64,000 nt of DNA from Dehalogenimonas sp. 4OHTPN. Its GTDB lineage: Bacteria; Chloroflexota; Dehalococcoidia; Dehalococcoidales; Dehalococcoidaceae. Where the stretch lies: positions 620,001 through 684,000 of the forward strand of contig NZ_CP159307.1 of assembly GCF_040448695.1 (NCBI RefSeq). The letters run 5' to 3'. The translations under genes were made by a program, and so were the position numbers. The stretch's first letter is position 1. Each line of letters opens with the position of its first letter. The notes under the pieces were generated by a model. That model had not been told where the DNA came from and ran no database searches. It saw only the letters and a list, made by a program, of their open reading frames with translations. This document shows, in pieces, positions 38,554 to 46,400 of this stretch.

Positions 38554-38862
38554 ATGGAGAGACTGTTTATTGCATTGGCAGCCCTTTTCGGAGGTATTGT
38601 CGCCGCGGCCCTTGGCTGGCTTGAAAGCAAAGAGGCTTTCGATCTGCGAAAGTTCGGCGGCTCTATCGTCCGGTCGCTGATCGCCGGGGTGGCGCTGGCT
38701 CTTGGCTCAAGCCTCGCTGGTCAGGTCGACGTCGCCGCGCTCTTTTATGCTTTCCTGGGCGGCGCCGGGGTCGACGTCATCGGCAACAGGCTCTCCGGCA
38801 ACTTCGGCAACGGCAGTTTCCCTCTGGCACAGAAAGCTCCGGAGGATTCCGAGGAGAGCTAA
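38554..38862 (+). CDS. Holin-sized membrane protein
   Basis: 102 residues. Three hydrophobic stretches (about 4-22, 38-58, 62-78) with a W-L-E-S-K-E-A-F-D-L-R-K-F-G-G loop between the first two, and an acidic tail. The loop and spacing are reminiscent of phage-type holin-like proteins. It lies immediately upstream of the 128-residue beta protein, with adjacent stop and start. Confidence 0.55.
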   Translation: MERLFIALAALFGGIVAAALGWLESKEAFDLRKFGGSIVRSLIAGVALALGSSLAGQVDVAALFYAFLGGAGVDVIGNRLSGNFGNGSFPLAQKAPEDSEES

Positions 38863-39249
38863 ATGGCGCAGTACGCCGATATCGTCTCCATCGATGCCCC
38901 GTTTGAAGCCGCCTCCGGCAGCCGGGTGGATCTCACCATCAGGGTGAAGAACACCTATTCAGCACCCATCGCCATCAGAGTGGCGGCGACGCTGGAATAT
39001 GGCGCTCCGCCCTACCCGGGCGCCGTTATCCCGGTTGACTGGGCCAACGTCGATGCAGGGGTTACCTGGCCGTATTCCGGCTATTTCTACATGCCCGGCC
39101 AGAAGGTAACTGTTCGCGCTAAAAGCTTCTGGTACGGCGCCGACGGAGTGTGGTATGCCGATGACGAAATGACGAAGGCGGTGAATCTCGCTTCGGTCGG
39201 TTCGCCGAACATTTCAGACTTTCGCATCGCCGATTTCACAAAGGTTTAG
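38863..39249 (+). CDS. Beta-sandwich protein, SDF-x-I-x-DF-x-KV tail, copy 1
   Basis: 128 residues. CARDB/Ig-like beta strands (V-D-L-T-I-R-V-K-N-T-Y-S-A-P-I-A-I-R-V) over residues 15-105, no membrane helix. The last 12 residues (I-S-D-F-R-I-A-D-F-T-K-V) recur at the end of the next protein (I-S-E-F-K-I-S-D-F-A-K-V), a conserved terminal tag that could dock both on one partner or mark them for assembly. No named family. Confidence 0.55.
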   Translation: MAQYADIVSIDAPFEAASGSRVDLTIRVKNTYSAPIAIRVAATLEYGAPPYPGAVIPVDWANVDAGVTWPYSGYFYMPGQKVTVRAKSFWYGADGVWYADDEMTKAVNLASVGSPNISDFRIADFTKV

Positions 39250-39258
39250 GAGGAACAT

Positions 39259-39861
39259 ATGGCTCTCAAGAAACTGGAACTCGAACTGAAACCCTTTACC
39301 GCTCAGGGAGAAGGCGCTCCTACCCTCGCCGAAGACCCGACATTGCCCGGCTGGTATGTCGATCCGGTGACAGGGCAGCGCGTCTTTTTCGATCCGGTTG
39401 CCGGCAAATTCTTCACCGCCGCGGGCGGCGTCTACATCCCCCTCGGTTACATGAATCCGGCGCCCAAGCAGGTAGCCGTCGCCCCCGGTGACCGGCTCAT
39501 GGTTTCGATCTCGTTCAAGTACACCGGACCGGCAATCTCCGGCGTCACCGGCTACTATTGTATCGGGACGAACGGCATGTTCGGTTTCGACGAAAAGCTG
39601 GTGCAGCAGACGACCTTCAGCATCCCGCAGGTGACGACCCCGCCGTCGTATCCCAACGTCACCAACTCCTACATCTTCACTATCCCGTCTAATGTCGACA
39701 CAAACTGGGACGACATCTACGTGAAGATATTCGGCGGCACGCCCTCCATCGGCGGCCAGGCGACAACCAATTACCTCTTCGGCTACGAAAACGCTCTTTT
39801 AGTCGCCGGCATCCAGCCGACGATTTCGGAGTTCAAGATCTCGGACTTCGCCAAGGTGTAG
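39259..39861 (+). CDS. Beta protein, SDF-x-I-x-DF-x-KV tail, copy 2
   Basis: 200 residues with an AGGAGG site. The N-terminal 60 residues include a WW-like W-Y-V-D-P-V-T-G-Q-R-V-F-F-D-P-V segment. The rest is a beta-rich domain with V-A-P-G-D-R-L-M-V-S-I-S-F-K-Y-T-G. That V-x-x-G-D-x-x-x-V-x-V-S-F-x-Y pattern also opens the protein at 39,871 (F-N-A-G-D-T-V-R-V-T-V-S-F-R-Y), linking the three consecutive genes. It ends with the shared tail tag. Likely exposed structural protein. Confidence 0.55.
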   Translation: MALKKLELELKPFTAQGEGAPTLAEDPTLPGWYVDPVTGQRVFFDPVAGKFFTAAGGVYIPLGYMNPAPKQVAVAPGDRLMVSISFKYTGPAISGVTGYYCIGTNGMFGFDEKLVQQTTFSIPQVTTPPSYPNVTNSYIFTIPSNVDTNWDDIYVKIFGGTPSIGGQATTNYLFGYENALLVAGIQPTISEFKISDFAKV

Positions 39862-39870
39862 GAGAGGGTC

Positions 39871-40341
39871 GTGGTACTCGATATCGCCTTTGCGCCGATG
39901 GCGCTAGCGCCAACCACATTCAATGCCGGGGACACCGTCCGGGTGACGGTGTCCTTCAGGTACGTTGTCGGTGTGACCAAGACGGTGAAACTCCTGGCTG
40001 GCCCTTATTCGACAAACCTCTTCGGCAAGCACCTGGTGAACGCCTGTGTCGGCCAGGCTGACCTGACCCTTCCGGCCAGCTCGACACCGGCAGAAGGCAC
40101 CGGCTCGGTCGATTTCCTGCTGGTGCCCAAATCGAGCGGCGGCATCGACGACGGCACCTTCGGCCTTCGCGTTTGGATCGAAGACACGAACGCCGTAGCC
40201 GAACAGGATGCCGTTATCATAGTTTCCGGCAACTCTTCGGGCGGCGACATGCTCTCAGGGATGATGCCGATGCTCATGATGCTTCTCATGATGGGCATGA
40301 TCATGCCGATGACCCAGCAGATGGGCGAGGAGTCGGGATAG
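39871..40341 (+). CDS. Beta-domain protein with Met-rich membrane anchor
   Basis: 156 residues, GTG start with a GGAG site. A CARDB-like beta domain (10-115) is followed by a Ser/Gly linker and a C-terminal helix composed largely of Met and Leu (S-G-M-M-P-M-L-M-M-L-L-M-M-G-M-I), then T-Q-Q-M-G-E-E-S-G. The helix is very like those of the peptides at 33,058 and 33,298. This is the clearest case of a head domain grafted to the block's common anchor. Confidence 0.6.
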   Translation: MVLDIAFAPMALAPTTFNAGDTVRVTVSFRYVVGVTKTVKLLAGPYSTNLFGKHLVNACVGQADLTLPASSTPAEGTGSVDFLLVPKSSGGIDDGTFGLRVWIEDTNAVAEQDAVIIVSGNSSGGDMLSGMMPMLMMLLMMGMIMPMTQQMGEESG

Positions 40342-41054
40342 TGGGCAAGGCGTACCTGGAGATCGAAGAGGTGGCGAAGCTCGAAAGCGCGGCGGAATAC
40401 CTTCGGGACCGGCTGCTCGTCCGGCTGCTCTTTCACCTCGGCTGCCGGGTGTCCGAAGCCCTCGCTCTTCGGGTCAGAGACATCGACCTCAGACGTGGCA
40501 CAGTTACCATCGAGCACCTGAAATCGCGGATCCAGTTGTCATGCCCAGGCTGCAGTGCGCGTCTGGGCAAAGGACACAGATTTTGCCCGGTATGCGGACA
40601 GGGAGTAGAGAAGGCGGTCGCCCTGGAGAAAGAACATCACCGGTACCGGACGCTACCGGTGGACGAAACAACCCTGAAACTGCTTAAGGAATTCATCGGC
40701 CGCGGCGGCGCCGTCGAGAGGAACGGCGAAAAGCATCTTTTTGACCTGCGGCGCAACCGCGCCTGGCAGATCGTGAAAGTGTGCGCCGAGCGCGCACATC
40801 TTCCCCGGTTGGTGAATGCCGAAAGCGGGAAGACCCACAACGTCAGCCCTCACCGGCTGCGCGATGCTTTCGCCGTCCATGCGGTTAAGGCGGACGACTC
40901 CGGCGACGGGCTCCGGCTGCTACAGGAGCATCTTGGCCACCGGAGTATCGTCACCACCATGAAATACCGCAAGGTTTCCGGCGAAGAACAGAAAGAATGG
41001 TATCGGAAACTCTGGCAAGGAGGACAAGCAAATGGGCAGATATGCCAATCATGA
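40341..41054 (+). CDS. Minimal tyrosine recombinase with zinc-ribbon insert
   Basis: 237 residues. I choose GTG 40341, which overlaps the preceding TAG; the open frame extends further upstream over the previous gene. Catalytic residues: R near 34 (G-C-R-V-S-E-A-L), H-R-L-R near 170, L-G-H-R-S near 198 and Y near 208 (T-M-K-Y-R-K-V). Between the Arg box and the HxxR box is an insert C-P-G-C-x(n)-C-P-V-C-G (about 67-87), a zinc ribbon that is unusual in this family. The N-terminal core-binding domain is missing. It may invert or resolve element DNA. Confidence 0.78.
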   Translation: MGKAYLEIEEVAKLESAAEYLRDRLLVRLLFHLGCRVSEALALRVRDIDLRRGTVTIEHLKSRIQLSCPGCSARLGKGHRFCPVCGQGVEKAVALEKEHHRYRTLPVDETTLKLLKEFIGRGGAVERNGEKHLFDLRRNRAWQIVKVCAERAHLPRLVNAESGKTHNVSPHRLRDAFAVHAVKADDSGDGLRLLQEHLGHRSIVTTMKYRKVSGEEQKEWYRKLWQGGQANGQICQS

Positions 41055-41337
41055 AGAGTTCGGGGTGAACGCTCCCGTAAACTACCGCGAAGACACGACA
41101 AGCGAGGTCTATCTCGAAGGCATGTCGGCGATCGCCCCGCCCGGCATGAGGCCGAAGAGAAGCCGCGGCGAGAAGTTCGAGGAGAAGACTGACTTCAAGA
41201 CCTCTGCCCGGTGGCACCGTAACTTCGATCAGGCCATGTTCGGCGGATCGGATATTGGAGATACCGACTTCGAGAGCCGGCAGATGGGTCTTGAGAGCAA
41301 GCGAAACGGTATAAAGCGGATCCCCGGGAGGCGTTGA
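41032..41337 (+). CDS. Small protein, second paralogue of the block-flanking pair
   Basis: 101 residues with an AAGGAGG site inside the recombinase gene. The first 45 residues align with the protein at 32,703 (shared M-G-x-Y-A, A/V-P-V-x-Y, G-M-x-x-I-A-P-x-G). The C-terminal half is basic and charged (R-S-R-G-E-K, S-K-R-N-G-I-K-R) and absent from the shorter paralogue. No family recognised. The pair marks the two ends of the membrane-protein block. Confidence 0.55.
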   Translation: MGRYANHEEFGVNAPVNYREDTTSEVYLEGMSAIAPPGMRPKRSRGEKFEEKTDFKTSARWHRNFDQAMFGGSDIGDTDFESRQMGLESKRNGIKRIPGRR

Positions 41338-42812
41338 TGGCTGGCCAAGTTAAAATAACCATCAAAGGCAGAGAGTGGATCGCCGCGGTGGCGGCCACTC
41401 CCTGGGAATTGACCAAAGGACTGGGCGGATTGCCCGGACTAGCGGCTGGGACCGGAATGCTCTTTGACCTGGGGTATTCTCGGATTGTTGAAGTGACGAC
41501 GGTGCCAATGCTTTTCCCTTTGGACATCGCCTTTCTCTCCGAGGACTTCACCATAAAAAAGATCTATCGTGACGTCTCGCCTGGGTACCAGGTCAGTGCG
41601 ACTTCGCCAGCCCGTTACTTCATCGAGGTGAATGCCGGCGAGCTGGCAGGAATCGAGGTGGGCGACGAGGCTTCAGTGAGCTGGCTTCCGCTTCAGGAAT
41701 CGTCGCCGGCAGCGCCGGATTGGCCAAGCACGATTGCTTTGCTTGGCGGGTCCCTGGCGGCCGGGATATTTCTGATTAGCTTGTCCCGCCACTTGACCGA
41801 TTCAGCTATCGGCTCATCTGCTTCTGACCTGCAGTCCGCGACCGGGAGCCAGCCGACCAAATGCGAGATCGTCACCCCTCGAAGCTACGACCTGACGAGC
41901 TGGGTCGGCGCTCCAGTGCCGGATTACAGCTTTTCCATCGAGCCCGAGGCTAAAGAGCGCCGCATTGATGAGGTCCTGAAAAAGCTCAAGGACGGCGTCG
42001 ATACAATCCATTCCAGCAGCCACTTCCGGAACTTCCTGCTAACCATGTCGAAGTTCCACGACTATTCTATCGGCAACCTCATCCTCATCGCCTCCCAGAA
42101 TCCAAATGCTACCCGGGTGGCCGGCTTCAACACCTGGAAGGACCTCGGCCGCTTTGTTAGGAAAGGCGAAAAGGGCATTGCCATTCTCGCTCCGTGCCTG
42201 CCGCCGAAGTCGTCTTTGAAAGCCGAACCGGTTGACCAACCCGAAGGCAAGAAAAACGACGAGGAAGAGGAGAAACAGGAATTTCTGAGGCCGATCTACT
42301 TCAAGGTGGTCTATGTCTTCGACCTCAGTCAAACCGAAGGCAAGCCGCTGCCCGAATTCGAGGTTCCAGTACTCACCGGAGAAGCCAACGAAGAACTTTT
42401 CGGCGACATTACGCATCTCGTCAGGAGTGAAGGTGTGCACGTCGGGTTTGACTCGAAGCCGTACCAGGACCCGGCCATCAAGGGCTATTTCTCCGGCAAG
42501 GAAATCTGGGTCAGGCCCGAGGAATCGCGGGCTCAGCAACTGAAGACGCTTATCCACGAGGTGGCCCACTACTATTCAGAAGGGGTTTTCTACATCCCCC
42601 GGCGTGATGCCGAGACCATCGCCGAGAGCGTCGCCTTTGCCGTCGGCGCGCACTTTGGGTTCGATACTGGAACCAGGTCCTTCCCCTACGTCGCCTTCTG
42701 GGCGCAGGACAAGAAGGTCCTTGAGCGAAATCTGGCCTCGATCCGCCAGGTGACCACCCGAATCATCGAAGGCCTCGAATCTCTGGCGAAAAAGCCGGCA
42801 GGGGTGGCTTAG
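41337..42812 (+). CDS. DUF192 - membrane helix - ArdC-like/metallopeptidase fusion
   Basis: 491 residues from ATG 41337 (overlapping the preceding TGA). Residues 1-115 match DUF192 (G-L-G-G-L-P-G-L-A-A-G-T-G-M-L-F-D then P-L-D-I-A-F-L). A membrane helix follows near 140-158. Residues 200-280 match the ArdC-type N-domain (F-H-D-Y-S-I-G-N-L-I-L-I, T-W-K-D-L-G-R-F-V-R-K-G-E-K-G-I), and H-E-V-A-H near 407 gives a zinc-peptidase site. ArdC proteins protect incoming DNA from restriction. Fusion to DUF192 and a membrane helix is unusual. Confidence 0.75.
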   Translation: MAGQVKITIKGREWIAAVAATPWELTKGLGGLPGLAAGTGMLFDLGYSRIVEVTTVPMLFPLDIAFLSEDFTIKKIYRDVSPGYQVSATSPARYFIEVNAGELAGIEVGDEASVSWLPLQESSPAAPDWPSTIALLGGSLAAGIFLISLSRHLTDSAIGSSASDLQSATGSQPTKCEIVTPRSYDLTSWVGAPVPDYSFSIEPEAKERRIDEVLKKLKDGVDTIHSSSHFRNFLLTMSKFHDYSIGNLILIASQNPNATRVAGFNTWKDLGRFVRKGEKGIAILAPCLPPKSSLKAEPVDQPEGKKNDEEEEKQEFLRPIYFKVVYVFDLSQTEGKPLPEFEVPVLTGEANEELFGDITHLVRSEGVHVGFDSKPYQDPAIKGYFSGKEIWVRPEESRAQQLKTLIHEVAHYYSEGVFYIPRRDAETIAESVAFAVGAHFGFDTGTRSFPYVAFWAQDKKVLERNLASIRQVTTRIIEGLESLAKKPAGVA

Positions 42813-42821
42813 ATCACCTCG

Positions 42822-43358
42822 ATGGAAATGGAACTGAGACCGAGCAGGGGTGGCTTCCTCCGGCCGTTTGGCTGTGGCAGGTTTATCCGGGAGTATCTCC
42901 TGGGGAACGGGCCGGAAGGTTCGCCGCGGATCGATCCAGAGAAGGGCGCGCCGCAGGCCGATATCAATTATGAATACAAAGAGGCGCTGGCCAGGGCGAC
43001 CGCCAGGGAGCGGGCGGAGCGGATCATCAGTAAGCAGGTGGTCCGCGGCGTCGATATTACGGAAGAGTACGCCGAGGAGATCTACCAGAAGCAGCTGAGG
43101 AAGGTGTCACGGAAGTTTACTCACATGCGATACCACTCTTTCCTGATGTATTTCGGGGTGCTGAAGAGGTTGGGGTGGGTAGAAGCGACAGAACGATCTG
43201 AGCCTTCAGCCATCCAAGACAATTACCCGCCGGCACCTGAACGGACCTACTACAGGCTGACCGAAGGGGGCATTAGCGCCGGGGATAATCTTTGGGCTAA
43301 TCCACTCTTTACCCTGTACCCAGAAATTGGCCCTAGCCATGTGAGCAGAAATAAATAG
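42822..43358 (+). CDS. Uncharacterised element protein, possible winged-helix
   Basis: 178 residues (start ATG 42822; ATG 42828 is close). A basic N-terminus, a long charged helix (about 50-90: R-A-T-A-R-E-R-A-E-R-I-I-S-K-Q), then a segment R-Y-H-S-F-L-M-Y-F-G-V-L-K-R-L-G-W-V followed by T-Y-Y-R-L-T-E-G-G, which looks like the recognition part and wing of a winged helix. DNA binding is plausible. No family recognised. Confidence 0.5.
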   Translation: MEMELRPSRGGFLRPFGCGRFIREYLLGNGPEGSPRIDPEKGAPQADINYEYKEALARATARERAERIISKQVVRGVDITEEYAEEIYQKQLRKVSRKFTHMRYHSFLMYFGVLKRLGWVEATERSEPSAIQDNYPPAPERTYYRLTEGGISAGDNLWANPLFTLYPEIGPSHVSRNK

Positions 43359-43406
43359 CTGCCAAACCTGCACACGCTGTGGGGAAGGGACCTTAACGCT
43401 ATATAT

Positions 43407-46400
43407 TTACCTCAGTTTGCTAGCAGAGCGAGAGGCTCCACGGATTATTATGGTCACGACACCGATAACTCCTTCTGGGGAAGGATCAATGCCCATTTCC
43501 GTCTCTCCTTTACGGATCATAACATCGTCGATTAAATTTGGGGTGGCCGTAGTTCGATCTGACGTATCGAGAATGCACAGTATACCGACGCTTCGTTCTT
43601 GGCTAATAGTATATTGTGTAACCTGAGGTAAACTCGTACCAGCGAAATGTTCAAGTTTTTCATAGCCCCTGAAGACCTTTAACTCAACAGGAATACCCAA
43701 AGCCAGTACGTCCAAGAATCCTCTTCCCGACTTGATCTCACGAAATACATCGTTACGCCCAATCTTAATGCATAAGTATCTCGTTAAATCCCTCTGGAAT
43801 TCTTTCTCATCAATTTCGGCATTCGTAAAGCTGGGGTCCTTGAGTTGATAGCCCGCATAATTAATTAGACAGGTAATGATTTCCCTCTCCTCAGGGTAAG
43901 GTGATGTCTTAAAATCTGAAACGATGCTATCTAGATTCTTGAAAACCTTATCGACAGCTGAGGCTTCTGCTTTCCCATGAGCTAATAGCCTGGCTTCATC
44001 GCGTATCTTGAATTTCAAATGTGATTGTCCGAAAACTGTACAGGATTCATTGGAACCATCCGGCTTCACCAAAAACACTTGAATCCTGGTATCAATGGGT
44101 TCACTCAATTCCGATTGAGCATTATTAAATTTTAGATGTCCCTTTATTTCATAAGTATTTTCCCCATCAATGAGAGGAACCGATTGTCTAGGGAAAATAT
44201 ATTCTTGTTCAGGAAGTACCGATAATGGAGCTAACCGTAGTTCTTGTTTACAGGTGTTTACGCGAGAGAGTTCAATAACAATTTTAATGTCATGAATACG
44301 ACCCGCTACTATTGTAACAATTTTTGGGATTTCTTGGCCGTCGATTAATACTTTTGCGAATGCGACATTTGCATGGCTATGCAAATGTTTTTCTTCACTC
44401 GAGATTTCTAAATTATTTCGTTTAATAGGTGAATGCCAATGTTCAGGTATTGGCAAATCGTATTGAGGTATAGGCATGGGATCCAAAATCAACTCTTGTA
44501 GGAGCCCGGTCATACCATTAGTTGCGGAAAGGGAATCAACTTTTATTAGATGATCTTTAATCCGGGTCTTAAGTAGCTCACTATCGTTGGTTTGAAGCCC
44601 CTTCAACGCTTCCGACAAGTGACCCTTTATCGCCTCTCGTTTTACAACTTGTTCCGAATCACCATTCAATACGCATTGGTACCATTCAGACAAAAATTTC
44701 GCTGCAATGGCCAATTCTTCATGAAAGTCCAGGACTCTTTGATCATTTGCTTCGAGTTTCAATTCCTTTATTTGTTGAACCACTTTTTCCAAAGCCTGCC
44801 CAGCCTCTGCTGGATCATCGCTCAGATTCAACCATAATAGTCTTATCTGTAGCCAGGTTATATAGAAATATGGGCGTACCTTCTCTTTAGGGATGGATTG
44901 TTCCAATCCAAAAGGTAGATTTCTTTTTGGGTTGGCACGAGACCCCAGTTCCTCAAGGGCTTTTTCCATTGATTCCTTTGCTTTGCTGAGGTGAGAATCC
45001 TTTAGGGCCGTTTCAGCATCGAGAAGTAACGCTAACGCTGTATGTGTTGAACGGTCCCAGGCATAGCGCTCTTCTTCGGGCAACAATGTAACATAGCTTC
45101 TTAACAACTGTGCAGCTTCTTCGAAAATTCCGACATATATCAATAGAGAGGCGAAATGAATAAGATTATATGGTTCCTTCTGACCATGAGCGACCGTCAT
45201 TAGTTTGGTAATCTCAGATCTGATTACTTCTGGAGAAACGCTATATAGTTTTTCAAATTCAGAATCGCTTTTCCCACTATGATAATTTGCGCGACTTGAT
45301 GTAATTTCTAAGTCATAACGAGAGTAATGATCTAATAGTGACAAAAGGTATATGGATTGGTATTCTTTATGTTGAGAGGCCAGTCTTCGCAACGAGCGAA
45401 GCCCGTCTTTGGCAGAGTAGAAGTAAGGATTATTTGCCAAATCAGCAGCTACCTGTGCAGCGTAGGGCAAGAACTGGGTATGACTATTGGCGACATTTAC
45501 CAAGGCCACCGAAGCTTTTTCGATCAAGTGACCTTGAGACTGGTCCTGTTTATACACGAAGTAAATACCCACAAGAGCATTTACTACTTTCCCGGCCGTT
45601 TGGAAATCTTTGACTTGGATCCATTCGAAAGCCTCCGTCGCCACCCGAACAGGGTATAGGTACTCATCGCTCAACAAGGCAGCTAACACTAGGACAACAT
45701 TTTCGGGCAGGTAAGTTCCATCCCTCATAGCAATTTCTGAAAAAGCCTCAGCAGCAGCTCCGCGAACCATGTAAGACTCGTTATCAACAAGGTGCGGAAA
45801 AATAATAGGTATTATCTTTGAGGAAAGTTCAGGGTGCCGATGACCAAAATCGCCAAGAAGTAAAATGAGTTCCCTTTTGAAGGAAGCTGCAATTTTGCTG
45901 CTTGTTCGCGAAATCAAACTCTCGATTTCAGAAAGGGTCCTTTCGGCATCCGTGTTTCCGACGTTTTCTATGATTTCTCGTAAATTCCGTGCAGTACCAC
46001 TTAGGGCGGAAATGTTGGATTGATATTCAATAAACGAAATTTCGTCCCTTTCCTCTTCTCGGACGAGTTTGTGTCTTTTATCTTCAAGATCGCATACGAT
46101 AGCAAGAACACCAAAAAGCCCCGTGATGTGTGCGTAAATAACATCGGGACGGTCTTTAGAAATGATTGATAACATTTCTGACACTTTGAACTTGGTTTGT
46201 TCTGCAAGCCGGTCATTTGCCAGAAGGTTTAGAAGGGGCTCAATCCAGACTTCGGCAAAAGCCAGAGCTTCATCACGTATAAATACATGAAGTAAGGCTT
46301 CTTGAAGTTCTTCGCTAGCCTTGATTATAGCTGCAAGGATCTCCTTTGAAATGACAAGAGGTTCACTCACCATGATCTTCGCGCACGTTTGGCATATTGA

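Noticed and set aside
32703-41337. Classification of the block as a tailed-phage structural operon
   Set aside because: No portal, HK97-type capsid, prohead scaffold, tape-measure or baseplate gene; all products are short and several are membrane proteins.
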